From: Kordia sp965224175 | GTDB taxonomy: Bacteria > Bacteroidota > Bacteroidia > Flavobacteriales > Flavobacteriaceae | Assembly: GCF_965224175.1 (NCBI RefSeq) | Contig: NZ_OZ245041.1 | Span: 4,960,001-5,024,000, forward strand | Direction of reading: 5' to 3' | Length of the DNA stretch: 64,000 nucleotides | Shown: piece after piece, positions 41,623 to 50,267 of the stretch | How the letters are laid out: each line of letters opens with the position of its first letter | Numbering within the stretch: position 1 is the stretch's first letter | Made by a program: the position numbers and the translations under genes | The notes under the pieces: model-generated | Databases searched by the model: none | What the model was told of the DNA's origin: nothing | The model's input: the letters and a program-made list of their open reading frames with translations, nothing else

Positions 41623-44316
41623 TTAAGACTTTGGTTCGTCTTCTTTAAATATATGTTCAGGTAAAGCAGCTCTGATTTTTGGATCTAGATTTTTTGGATT
41701 TGTGATTTCTCCACAACCTTTTAAATTTTCAATTGATTCCATCGTTACATTCTGGAAATCACAATCAACAAAAATAGTATTCTCAAATAAAGAAGTATAA
41801 AAGAACATATCTGTTAAGACACACTCTCTTATATAAGCTTCTAAGAAGTCACATTGATACATTTGTATGACATGAAAAGAACAATTTGATATATAAGAAT
41901 GTTCAAAATCGCAATGTAAAAATGAACTTTTATCAAAAGAAATATTTATAATGTGAGAACCTCTAAATAATATTCTATTAAAAGAAATATCATTTAATTG
42001 CATACTTTTTAAGATAGAATCAGTCAAATCTGTATTCTTAAAAATTATATAGCTTATTTCTTGGTGTGATAAATTAAAACTCAATACATTGTTAAATGTC
42101 GCCCAACTTAGAAATTTTACAAACGTATCTTGAGATGCTTCAGGAATTAAATTCTCCTCCATATTCACTTCTGCTAAAACTGTCCAAAAACCATAAAAAA
42201 TATGTAAGCTAGATTCTATGGTATTTGTGGTGTCTTTTATAGGATTGTAAAAACTAATTTCTAGGAAATCTTCAAAAAAGAATTGCATACGTTTTTTAAG
42301 TTCCTCTTTTTGGTCGGTATCTTCATGGTTTTTAATTAGTTCTTTTAAATAATCAGTAACTTCTTTAGAAATCAATTTTGAACTTAGTAATTTACTAATA
42401 TGAAACAAAGCATCTTCCCAATTGCTAATAAAATATTCACCATTTGAACGTTTTTCTACTAATTCTAAAAATCCATACCATATTTTTTCAGCCACTAAAT
42501 ATTCTTGTAAGGATTTATGAAGAAACTCAATAGCGTAATTAGTATTGTGATCTTCGGCTTTTGTGTCTGTTGCATCTTTTTGTACTTCTTGAAAGTAAAA
42601 GGAAATCATGATACTTTTTAAAGAACTTTCAATATTTTTGGTTTTTAGCTTGTTTAAGAAGGTTTGTGTCGCAGGTAAATTTTCTAAATCTCGTTTGCGA
42701 ATGTATTCAAAGTCACTTTGAAAAATCGCCAAGGCAATATCTCTGATATAATTTCGCAAGCTTACCTTTGTCAAGCCTTCTAAATTATCTATTTGTCCAG
42801 TTTTGTCCCACTTTCGTTCTATCAAGGAATTAAATAATTGATTGTAAATAGCAGTTCTGTTGGATAATTTTTCATAATCAATATCCACTTTGGAAACTAA
42901 ATGTAACAAGATGGGTTGACGGATCAACTCAGCAACATGCTCAATATTTTCATTGATATGATCTATCTTTTCAGGAGTCAAATTTGACTTAGGATAAAAT
43001 TTCATGTAGTTTTCGACCCAAATTTTTTGTCTACTTTCATCAAATTCATCAAGAGTTACGACAATATGTTGGTTCTTTTTTAAAGCTTCAATATTTACAT
43101 AACCATACCGAGAAGTCACAATAAATTTAGTATTAGCCAAAGAGTCCGTTGATAAATGTCCTAATTCTCTGCAAAATTCTTTAATGTCATTATTGCTTAA
43201 TCCATCTTTCATGTATAATTCATCCAAACCATCTAACAATACGAGATTGTTTTCGGTGGCATCAAATGACTGCTTTTCTCGTTCAGAAAGGAAATTCGTA
43301 ATTGCTTTGATCGGATTATTAATTAATTCTTTAGTATCTGAAATATCACGAAGTTTGATGAGGTAATAATTGGTGTTTAGTTGCTGTTTAATTTCAATTA
43401 AATCATATAATATCTTGCTACATAAAGAAGTTTTTCCTTGTCCAGGATAGCCTAAAACTAATAAGCATTTTGCAGTTTTACTTTCAAGTTCATATAAGTT
43501 CTCTATTTTATAATCTACAAAATCATAAATAAATTTATGAATATTATCATATTGGTCTAGTTTCCAGAATGATTCAGATTTCTCTTCACGTCTATTTTGT
43601 GTGTCTTTATCCAGACATTCACGGAAAATTTTAAAACCTGGTTCTACATACAAATTGGCTAAGGTCATTCCTGTTTCGTCACCAGGAACCACAGAAGTAT
43701 AATACTTAGTAAGTTTGTTTAAATAAAGTTCTTTTTTACGTCTTTCTTCGTTGTAATTTTTAAACGGACTGTTTAGGAATTCGCTAATGGATAAGTAGAA
43801 GTCTTCATTACTATGCCATTCTGCCATCAATTCAATCGCAAATTTTCTAGCAAAGCTTAATGTTAAGTTTTCTGCTCGTATTTTTTGAATACCAGAAGCA
43901 ATTAACCATTCTTCAAAAAGTGTAATAAACGCTTCTAGAAAATCTTGTCCCTGTGGATTCTCAAAAAAAGAAACATCAATTTCAATGTTGAGATTCTCTA
44001 ATTTTTCATCAACGTCGTATTCTAAACTAACTTTTTTTGCTAAACTTGTTTCTGAAAAAAGTACGTGATGTTCTTTAATAATGGAAAAACAGGTTCTTCC
44101 TAATGTTCTCAAGATTAGTAAATATGCTTTTTCTTCGGTGGTTTCTGTAAATTTTAAACTAGAAATTGCGCCTAAAACATCTTTTACAGCAACAGGAACA
44201 TTTCCAGTTTTTAAACTAATGACTGCTTTTCCAAGATGAAGAAAAAAGCCTTTTTTAATTTTTAATTTCTGATTGTAAAAAGAAACAGGTTTTTTTAGAA
44301 TAATAGTTCCAGACAT
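41623..44316 (-). CDS. NACHT-domain NTPase with pentapeptide-repeat C-terminus
   Basis: This 897-residue STAND protein has three parts. Residues about 1-280 are helical and unassigned. The NACHT core has Walker A LVLGYPGQGKTS (about 286-297), Walker B NLVLLDGLDELYM and the TSRYGYV sensor segment, followed by helical regions. The last 130 residues are irregular pentapeptide repeats (TDLTDSILKSMQL, SFDKSSFLHCDFEHS, NTIFVDCDFQNVTM) that would form a right-handed β-helix sensor. Bacterial NACHT proteins are an established antiphage class, so defence is the leading hypothesis. ATG 44316 is preferred; a GTG at 44364 would add 16 residues translated through the inverted repeat. No nuclease or other effector is fused. 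Confidence 0.85.
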   Translation of the reverse strand: MSGTIILKKPVSFYNQKLKIKKGFFLHLGKAVISLKTGNVPVAVKDVLGAISSLKFTETTEEKAYLLILRTLGRTCFSIIKEHHVLFSETSLAKKVSLEYDVDEKLENLNIEIDVSFFENPQGQDFLEAFITLFEEWLIASGIQKIRAENLTLSFARKFAIELMAEWHSNEDFYLSISEFLNSPFKNYNEERRKKELYLNKLTKYYTSVVPGDETGMTLANLYVEPGFKIFRECLDKDTQNRREEKSESFWKLDQYDNIHKFIYDFVDYKIENLYELESKTAKCLLVLGYPGQGKTSLCSKILYDLIEIKQQLNTNYYLIKLRDISDTKELINNPIKAITNFLSEREKQSFDATENNLVLLDGLDELYMKDGLSNNDIKEFCRELGHLSTDSLANTKFIVTSRYGYVNIEALKKNQHIVVTLDEFDESRQKIWVENYMKFYPKSNLTPEKIDHINENIEHVAELIRQPILLHLVSKVDIDYEKLSNRTAIYNQLFNSLIERKWDKTGQIDNLEGLTKVSLRNYIRDIALAIFQSDFEYIRKRDLENLPATQTFLNKLKTKNIESSLKSIMISFYFQEVQKDATDTKAEDHNTNYAIEFLHKSLQEYLVAEKIWYGFLELVEKRSNGEYFISNWEDALFHISKLLSSKLISKEVTDYLKELIKNHEDTDQKEELKKRMQFFFEDFLEISFYNPIKDTTNTIESSLHIFYGFWTVLAEVNMEENLIPEASQDTFVKFLSWATFNNVLSFNLSHQEISYIIFKNTDLTDSILKSMQLNDISFNRILFRGSHIINISFDKSSFLHCDFEHSYISNCSFHVIQMYQCDFLEAYIRECVLTDMFFYTSLFENTIFVDCDFQNVTMESIENLKGCGEITNPKNLDPKIRAALPEHIFKEDEPKS

Positions 44317-44322
44317 AGATAC

Positions 44323-44362
44323 GTGCGAATTTTTACTAAAATAACTAAAATAAAAATCGCAC
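44323..44362. promoter_or_regulatory. Inverted repeat upstream of the NACHT gene
   Basis: Left arm GTGCGA-A-TTTTTA (44323-44335) and right arm TAAAAATCGCAC (44351-44362) are complementary over 12 bp with one bulged base; the 15-bp spacer is AT-rich. It ends 6 bp before the ATG at 44316, where it could be an operator or an RNA hairpin masking the start. Confidence 0.6.
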
Positions 44363-44425
44363 ACAATGCAAGTTGGTCAAAGAACAGTTTTCTTAGTTAT
44401 ACAGCTTTTCGTAGAAAAGGAAAAG

Positions 44426-44473
44426 TCTAACACAGTCTAGTAATCTAAGAAGTCTAAAAATCTAATAATCTAA
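44426..44473. repeat. TCTAA short tandem motif, cluster 2
   Basis: Pentamers TCTAA (one TCTAG) begin at 44426, 44436, 44444, 44453, 44461 and 44469, spaced mainly 8-9 bp. They run across the stop codon of the DinB-like gene. Confidence 0.5.
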
Positions 44474-44905
44474 AAACCTACGATGATAATTTATTTGTCC
44501 TACATGATAACTCAAATGCCAAAGTAAGTGTAATAGCATAAATTCATTGGTCAATATTTCACCATTTTTTTCAATCGGATAGTTTTCTTTGAGTTTTTCT
44601 TCAGGGAAATTCGTCAGTGAAGTAATAACAATCTTTTTTACATTGGCTATAAGTATGAGCAATGTCGCTTTTGGAATATTTTTCGATTCAAATTCTTCGT
44701 CACGCTTGCGTACATAATCGGTGTTTCCTATGTGTCTACCAATGAAATGGTTCAAGTTTCCAATTAAGTGTAAACACAAATTTCCAGCGCAATTGGGAAT
44801 GTTATCAGTAACTTTCCACAAGGAAAATTCACTTTTATATTGTTCAATTTCAGAAGCTAATCGGTCAATTTCTCTTGTATATAGGGCAATCGTGGCAGTT
44901 TTCAT
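44462..44905 (-). CDS. DinB-like metal-binding four-helix protein
   Basis: This 147-residue protein has the DinB/YfiT four-helix layout. The metal-binding His positions are in NLCLHLIGNLNHFIGRHIG (helix 2) and in FMLLHLLWHLSYHVGQINYH (last helix, H-x-x-x-H spacing). Members are thiol-dependent transferases or of unknown role; the name comes from Bacillus DinB, which is DNA-damage induced. It is a single gene between the NACHT gene and the divergent mazG. Confidence 0.82.
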   Translation of the reverse strand: MKTATIALYTREIDRLASEIEQYKSEFSLWKVTDNIPNCAGNLCLHLIGNLNHFIGRHIGNTDYVRKRDEEFESKNIPKATLLILIANVKKIVITSLTNFPEEKLKENYPIEKNGEILTNEFMLLHLLWHLSYHVGQINYHRRFLDY

Positions 44906-45019
44906 AAAATACGTTTTTTGATATATTAAAAGTACAATTATTGCCTAGTATCTCCAATGAAAAACAACGTAGAATGTTTCTAAAATGACTAGTTTTGTGA
45001 TTCTTATAATTTTCAACTT

Positions 45020-45793
45020 ATGAATTCTAGAAAAGCACAACTTGAAGCCTTTGATCGTTTGCTAACTATTATGGACGAATTGCGTGAACAATGTCCATGG
45101 GATAAAAAGCAAACGCTACAAACCTTACGTCACTTAACGATTGAAGAAACCTATGAATTAGGAGATGCAATTCTAGAAAATGACTTGGAAGAAGTCAAAA
45201 AAGAATTAGGTGATTTACTACTGCACATTGTGTTTTACTCAAAGATAGGAAGTGAAACAAAGGATTTCGATATTGCCGATGTTGCAAATGGAATTTGTGA
45301 GAAACTCATCAGTCGTCATCCACATATTTACGGTGATGTTGAGGTAAATGATGAAGAAGATGTAAAACGTAATTGGGAAAATTTAAAACTAAAAGAAGGA
45401 AAGAAATCTGTGTTAGAAGGCGTTCCTAAAAGTTTGCCTGCGTTAGTGAAAGCAAACCGTATTCAAGATAAAGTTGCTGGAGTTGGTTTCGATTGGGAAC
45501 AACCTGAACAAGTTTGGGAAAAACTCGAAGAAGAACTAGGTGAGTTCCAAGAAGAAGTTGCTAAAGGCGATCAAGAAGCAATGGAATCTGAATTTGGTGA
45601 TGTATTATTTTCGATGATTAATTACGCACGTTTTCTTAAAATAGATCCAGAGAATGCTCTAGAACGTACAAATAAGAAGTTTATCAAACGTTTTCAGTAT
45701 CTAGAACAAAAAGCTGCAGGATTGAATAAACAACTTGCCGATATGACACTAGCGGAAATGGACGTTTTTTGGGAAGAAGCGAAGAAGCTTTAA
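45020..45793 (+). CDS. mazG: Nucleoside triphosphate pyrophosphohydrolase MazG
   Basis: This 257-residue protein has two MazG domains. The first has CPWDKKQTLQTLRHLTIEET and ELGDAILENDLEEVKKELGD with the E-x2-E...E-x2-D metal site. The second has KLEEELGEFQEEVAKGDQEA and MESEFGDVLFSMINYARF. The linker includes the LEGVPKSLPALVKANRIQDK motif. It hydrolyses NTPs to NMP and pyrophosphate, probably clearing aberrant nucleotides. It is monocistronic, followed by a repeat-rich gap. Confidence 0.95.
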   Translation: MNSRKAQLEAFDRLLTIMDELREQCPWDKKQTLQTLRHLTIEETYELGDAILENDLEEVKKELGDLLLHIVFYSKIGSETKDFDIADVANGICEKLISRHPHIYGDVEVNDEEDVKRNWENLKLKEGKKSVLEGVPKSLPALVKANRIQDKVAGVGFDWEQPEQVWEKLEEELGEFQEEVAKGDQEAMESEFGDVLFSMINYARFLKIDPENALERTNKKFIKRFQYLEQKAAGLNKQLADMTLAEMDVFWEEAKKL

Positions 45794-45827
45794 AATGTTA
45801 AATGTAAAATGCTAAATTTTAAATGTA

Positions 45828-45885
45828 AAAGTGTCTGGAACGTCATTACGGGGAAATATGACTGAGTAATCTGTTTTTTTATGTT
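45828..45885. repeat. Partial copy of the 100-bp MITE-like element
   Basis: GGAACGTCATTACGGGGAAATATGAC and GAGTAATCTG match the left half of the element at 35560. The right half is missing. Confidence 0.6.
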
Positions 45886-45947
45886 AGATTTTTAATTTTA
45901 AATATTGAATAGACATCACAAAACACATAGTTTTCTCCAATACAAGC

Positions 45948-46002
45948 GTCATATCGAGTGAATTTATTTTCAGAAATTAGTATCGAGATATGCTTTGAAA
46001 TG
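45948..46002. repeat. TCGAGTG/TATCGAG intergenic repeat, copy 1
   Basis: GCGTCATATCGAGTGAATTT and TAGTATCGAGATATGCTTTG match the arms of the copy at 46157-46213. The centre is degraded. Confidence 0.5.
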
Positions 46003-46023
46003 CTAAGTTTTAAATGTAAAAGT

Positions 46024-46136
46024 GTTTGAAACGTTATTATAGGAAGTATGACGAAGTAATCTGTTTATCAACATATATTTTTTGTTTTTGGAGTTACAGA
46101 TTGCCACAAGTTTTTATAAAACTTTCGCAAAGACGT
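46024..46136. repeat. Diverged copy of the 100-bp MITE-like element
   Basis: GTTTGAAACGTTATTATAGG, AGTATGACGAAGTAATCTGT, ACAGATTGCCACAAGTTTTT and ACTTTCGCAAAGACGT follow the order of the element at 35560-35659, with an AT-rich expansion in the middle and mismatched ends. Confidence 0.7.
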
Positions 46137-46156
46137 ATCTAAGTCTAAATATCAAA

Positions 46157-46213
46157 ACGTCACTTCGAGTGATTCGCTAAAGCGAATTATATCGAAGAAG
46201 TACTTTGAAATAC
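46157..46213. repeat. TCGAGTG/TATCGAG intergenic repeat, copy 2
   Basis: ACGTCACTTCGAGTGATTCG, a perfect ATTCGC/GCGAAT hairpin with loop TAAA, then TATATCGAAGAAGTACTTTG. Together with the neighbouring copies it fills the gene-free 45794-46245 interval. Confidence 0.55.
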
Positions 46214-46245
46214 TACAGTTGAATATAGTTCAACATAACGCAAAG

Positions 46246-46277
46246 AAAAAGTCGCTTAGTTTCCTAAACGACTTTTT
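46246..46277. terminator. Terminator between mazG side and DUF349 gene
   Basis: A 14-bp stem with one mismatch (AAAAAGTCGCTTAG with CTAAACGACTTTTT) has A and T tracts on its two sides. It lies 59 bp beyond the stop of the minus-strand DUF349 gene. Confidence 0.75.
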
Positions 46278-46336
46278 TATATTTAATTGACATCTAAAAT
46301 GTCTCAATACTCAATACTAAGTTCTAAATACTACTT

Positions 46337-48379
46337 CTAAAGCGATTTCAACTGATTTAATTTTGCTTTCCAAGTATCTAATGCTCTTTTGTGTTTTTCA
46401 ATATCTTGATGTACTTTTTTCAACATCGGACTGTTTGAAGAAGAATTAGAAAAGAACTGTAAATTATTTTCTAACTGACGAATTTCACCAGAAATGTCAT
46501 CAATCTTTCTACGAATAAAAATACGTTCTGAATTAATCTTGTGCGCATCTAAATTCTCTAAACGATTGCTATACTTGATCAATTCAGATTCTTGCTTGTC
46601 AATATTTAATTGCTTAAATATGCCATCAATTACTTTATTGAACTTGTTATCTATGTTCTTTTTGTTATAAGGAACTCTACCAATTGCTTTCCAATTTGCA
46701 ATTTTTTCCTTGATTGTTTCGATATCTTGTTTGCTATCTCCAGACAATTCAAAAGCTTCCATTTCAGTTAAGAACGCTTCTTTTTTCTCTAAAGCTTCAT
46801 TTTCTTCAGCACTTGCCGCATTTTTTTGTGCGTGTAAGCGATCAAAATAGTGGTTACAGGCATTTTTGAACTGTTTCCAAACCTTATCAGAAATTTTCTT
46901 AGGTACGTGTCCAATCTTTTTCCAATCGGCTTGAACTTTCTTCATTTGCGGTGTAGTTGCTGTCCAATCATCGCTATCTTTCAATGATTCAGCTAACTCT
47001 ATCAATGCTAGTTTTTTCGATAAGTTATCTTGCTGTTCTTTCTTTAAAGACTTGTAAAAAGCATTTTTATTGGCATTAAACTCACGTACAGCTTGTTTAA
47101 ACTTAGCCCAAGTAGCTTCGTTTACTTTTAATGGAACTTTTCCAGCATTGAAAAAAGCTTCGCGGAGTTTTTCAATTTCCTTTATCTTGTTTTGCCATTG
47201 ATTATGAACCTTATAATCTCCAGTTCCAATTTCTTTGATCTTAGCAATAATCTCTTCTTTTACAACAAGATTTTGCTCATAAATCTGATCTATATTTTTG
47301 AAATATTCCTGACGTCTGTCATGAATAATCTTAGTAGCTGCACTAAATTGGTTCCAAATTTCCTCACGTAAATCTTTGGCAACTGGACCAATATCTTCTT
47401 TCCAAATTCTATGTAAATTCTGCAATTCGCGGAAAGCGTGAATCACATTTTCTTCTTGCGCTAATTCTTCAGCTCGAGCAACAACTTTTTGTTTTTCTTC
47501 ATAATTACGTTTAAAATCTAAATCGCGCAGATCTCTATTTAAATGTAAAAAGTCATAAAAGCGTTCTACGTGATGATGATATGTACGCCAAATATTGTTG
47601 TATTGCGTTTTAGGAATAGATCCTGCATTACGCCATCCTTCTTGAATTTGCTTGAAATGTTTGTAAGTAGTGTTGATGTTTTCTTCAACATTCAATAAAC
47701 CTTTCAATTCTTCGATCAAGGCTAAACGCTTCTCTAGATTAGCGTGTAAATCTTTCTCTAAATTCTTGTAATATTCGTTTCGTTTGCTACGATATTCGTT
47801 GTAAGCTACATTGAATCGTCCTTTGATTGGCAATGAAAAATGAAAGTCGATGATGTTTCCTCCTTCGGCTAAAAATTCTTCTTTACGTTGTTCTAAGACT
47901 TCAGTAAACTTTTGATTGAACTCCGTTTTAATGCCGTCAACATGTTCTTTGATCGCTTGGACTTTCTCGTTTTTCACAAGTTTTTCCAATTCGTCTACCA
48001 AAGCTTCCTTCGACATTGAATGATAATCTTTTACAGGAATTTCATGACGTTCAGTCGCAGTTTCATCTTCCGCATCTTCCGCAACATTTTCATGCACTTC
48101 ATTTACAGCTTCTTGATGTTCCTCTATCGTCTGTTCGACTTCTTCTACAATTTCTTCGGTAGCCTCTGCAGCAACTTCAGTTTCCGTTTGTGCTTCTTCT
48201 ACAATTTCCTCTGTAACTTCTGCAACAACTTCGCTTTCCGTTTGTACTTCTTCTACAATTTCCTCTGTAGTTTCTGCGGCAACTTCTTCCGTTGTTTCTT
48301 CCGTATGATCATTGGTAGATTGATCTTCTAAATTTCCGTCTGCGTTTTGCAGGTTATCATCTTTTTCTTCTAACATCAT
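46337..48379 (-). CDS. DUF349 multi-repeat coiled-coil protein
   Basis: This 680-residue protein has about five DUF349 units, each a three-helix segment with the W...G..P......W..F motif (EGWRNAGSIPKTQYNNIWRT, RIWKEDIGPVAKDLREEIWN, EAFFNAGKVPLKVNEATWAK, ADWKKIGHVPKKISDKVWKQ, ANWKAIGRVPYNKKNIDNKF). A C-terminal coiled coil follows. The first 110 residues are an acidic low-complexity repeat based on TEEIVEE. It is probably cytoplasmic. Homologues are common in Bacteroidota; their role is not established. A second in-frame ATG follows directly after the first. Confidence 0.88.
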   Translation of the reverse strand: MMLEEKDDNLQNADGNLEDQSTNDHTEETTEEVAAETTEEIVEEVQTESEVVAEVTEEIVEEAQTETEVAAEATEEIVEEVEQTIEEHQEAVNEVHENVAEDAEDETATERHEIPVKDYHSMSKEALVDELEKLVKNEKVQAIKEHVDGIKTEFNQKFTEVLEQRKEEFLAEGGNIIDFHFSLPIKGRFNVAYNEYRSKRNEYYKNLEKDLHANLEKRLALIEELKGLLNVEENINTTYKHFKQIQEGWRNAGSIPKTQYNNIWRTYHHHVERFYDFLHLNRDLRDLDFKRNYEEKQKVVARAEELAQEENVIHAFRELQNLHRIWKEDIGPVAKDLREEIWNQFSAATKIIHDRRQEYFKNIDQIYEQNLVVKEEIIAKIKEIGTGDYKVHNQWQNKIKEIEKLREAFFNAGKVPLKVNEATWAKFKQAVREFNANKNAFYKSLKKEQQDNLSKKLALIELAESLKDSDDWTATTPQMKKVQADWKKIGHVPKKISDKVWKQFKNACNHYFDRLHAQKNAASAEENEALEKKEAFLTEMEAFELSGDSKQDIETIKEKIANWKAIGRVPYNKKNIDNKFNKVIDGIFKQLNIDKQESELIKYSNRLENLDAHKINSERIFIRRKIDDISGEIRQLENNLQFFSNSSSNSPMLKKVHQDIEKHKRALDTWKAKLNQLKSL
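48140..48300 (-). repeat. In-gene tandem repeat encoding TEEIVEE units
   Basis: Three imperfect units of roughly 57-60 bp, each containing TTCTTCTACAATTTC(C/T)TC on the plus strand, encode the acidic N-terminal tail of the DUF349 protein. Copy number may vary between strains. Confidence 0.7.
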
Positions 48380-48496
48380 TAAAAATGTTTGGGTTCTTTT
48401 TCAAGCTTTAAAGTCCGAATATACTAACAACAAACAAAACGACAAAGTTTTACAGATGAGAAACTTCTATAATTGCAGTAAAATTTGTGATATTTT

Positions 48497-49258
48497 TCAC
48501 GAATTCCATATTTTCCAAGCCTTTTCTGCTTGAAATTCTAACATTTTGTAACCATTTACAATTTCAGCACCTTGCAAACGACCGAGTTTTAAAAAGGTAG
48601 TTTCTGATGGATTGTAGATTAAATCGAAAAGTAAAAAATCTTTAGAAACATATTTATATGGAATATCAGGACAATCTTCAATTTTAGGAAATGTTCCTAA
48701 AGGTGTACAGTTGACAATGATAGGATGCGATTTCATGATTTTTTCACTTAAATCTTGATAAGAAATCGATTGCTCGTTTTTTGGCTTCCGCGAAACGTAC
48801 TTATAGTCAATATTTAATTCTTCAAACACAAAGGCAATTGCTTTTGAGGCACCGCCGGTTCCTAAAATCAATGCTTTTTTATGATGTTTTTTTAGATAAG
48901 GTTTGACTGATTTTTTAAAACCATAACAATCAGTGTTGTAGCCTTTTAATGTGCCATCTTTGTTAACTTTAATTGTATTTACAGCACCAATTTTTTTTGC
49001 TTTTCGGTGTAATTTGTCTAAGTGAGGAATGACTGCTTCTTTGTACGGAATAGTAACATTTATCCCTTTAATATTAGGGTTTTCCTGTAAAATATTTGGA
49101 AAATCTGTAATTGCTGGAATGTCAAAATTCGTATAGAAATGATCGTTTAGTTTCAATGATTTGAATTTATCAGAGAAATACCCTCGAGAAAACGAATATG
49201 CGATGTGTTTTCCCAGTAAGCCAAATAAGGACTTATATGTTTTCAGCTCGTTTTCCAT
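48497..49258 (-). CDS. aroE: Shikimate 5-dehydrogenase
   Basis: This 253-residue enzyme reduces 3-dehydroshikimate with NADPH in aromatic amino-acid synthesis. Substrate-site residues are in FGLLGKHIAYSFSRGYF and GINVTIPYKEAVIPHLD (catalytic Lys). GAVNTIK and YNTDCYGFKKS follow, then the NADP-binding ALILGTGGASKAIAF, VNCTPLGTFP and the final NGYKMLEFQAEKAWKIW. Its 5' end overlaps the upstream DUF368 gene by 26 bp, so the genes 50268-51215, 49233-50249 and this one form an operon. Confidence 0.94.
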   Translation of the reverse strand: MENELKTYKSLFGLLGKHIAYSFSRGYFSDKFKSLKLNDHFYTNFDIPAITDFPNILQENPNIKGINVTIPYKEAVIPHLDKLHRKAKKIGAVNTIKVNKDGTLKGYNTDCYGFKKSVKPYLKKHHKKALILGTGGASKAIAFVFEELNIDYKYVSRKPKNEQSISYQDLSEKIMKSHPIIVNCTPLGTFPKIEDCPDIPYKYVSKDFLLFDLIYNPSETTFLKLGRLQGAEIVNGYKMLEFQAEKAWKIWNS

Positions 49259-50249
49259 ACCAATCTAAGGCTAATACAATTGAAATTCCGACAAAAATGT
49301 AAAATACAGCAATCCATGTTTCGCTTGACGCCATATCTGGAATCATTCGTTTGTAATTTTGAATGATTTGTTTTCCATTTGAATCTGTTAAAAAGACACC
49401 AGCTTCATCCGCTTTATAAATTGTTTCTTTCCATGGCCAAACTACGCCAAGTGAACCAGAAATAAAACCTATAATAACAGCTGTTGTAATGTTTTTATAA
49501 TGTTTTAATACAAAATTTAATAAGTGTGATAATGTGACCAATCCAACAGTAGAGCCTGCGGTAAAGACAGCTAATATTTTTAAATCGCGAATACGTTCAG
49601 CATCACTGGTAAAGTTAAAATCACCTCGTAACATATCTGCCATCGTATCATACAACGCATTGACCGAATCGACCAACAAAAGCACATAGTTTCCGAGAAG
49701 TATCAGAATAAACGAACCTGAAAGTCCTGGCAAAGTCATTCCTGAAACACTAATAATTCCACAAATAAAAACAAAACCTAAATGGTCATTTTCTTTTGCA
49801 GGATTCATAAAACTGATGGCAATTCCAATCGCAGCTCCAATAACTAAACTTAATATTGTAGAACGATTCCAGTGTTTAAAATCTTTTGCGATGTAATATA
49901 TTGATCCGAGAATCATTCCAAAAAAAGCAGACCAAACATAGAGTTCGTAATGCTGAATAAAATAATCGAGAATTTTAGAAACACTAAAATAACTCACTAA
50001 CATACCTAAAATGAGTAGTCCTAAAAATTTCCCGTTTATGTATTGATAGAAACTTTTAAAACGTCCGCGAAAAAGAAGTTTAAAGGCTTTTCCGTTGATA
50101 CGTTGTAACGAATAGATAAATTCTTCATAAAAGCCAGCAACAAAGGCAACAACGCCACCAGAAACTCCTGGAACTTTATTTGCTGCGCCCATTGCCAATC
50201 CTTTGATGACAAGTAAGATTTTATCTTTGAGCGTTCGCGAGTTTTCCAT
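49233..50249 (-). CDS. DUF368 polytopic transporter, second copy
   Basis: This 338-residue membrane protein has the DUF368 hallmarks: KGLAMGAANKVPGVSGGVVAF near the N-terminus, a second PGLSGSFILILLGNY half-motif, and eight or more hydrophobic helices. DUF368 proteins (PopT) have been linked to polyprenyl-phosphate recycling across the membrane. That role would serve cell-wall and LPS synthesis and explain a conserved genomic place near biosynthetic genes. It follows its paralogue by 18 bp and overlaps aroE. Confidence 0.88.
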   Translation of the reverse strand: MENSRTLKDKILLVIKGLAMGAANKVPGVSGGVVAFVAGFYEEFIYSLQRINGKAFKLLFRGRFKSFYQYINGKFLGLLILGMLVSYFSVSKILDYFIQHYELYVWSAFFGMILGSIYYIAKDFKHWNRSTILSLVIGAAIGIAISFMNPAKENDHLGFVFICGIISVSGMTLPGLSGSFILILLGNYVLLLVDSVNALYDTMADMLRGDFNFTSDAERIRDLKILAVFTAGSTVGLVTLSHLLNFVLKHYKNITTAVIIGFISGSLGVVWPWKETIYKADEAGVFLTDSNGKQIIQNYKRMIPDMASSETWIAVFYIFVGISIVLALDWYGKRAENI

Positions 50250-50267
50250 GAAGTATCTTCTGTTGTT

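Noticed and set aside
48020..48331. Plus-strand 103-codon Phe/Tyr-rich frame
   Set aside because: It is the antisense of the TEEIVEE tandem repeat of the DUF349 gene; its composition is explained by that repeat.
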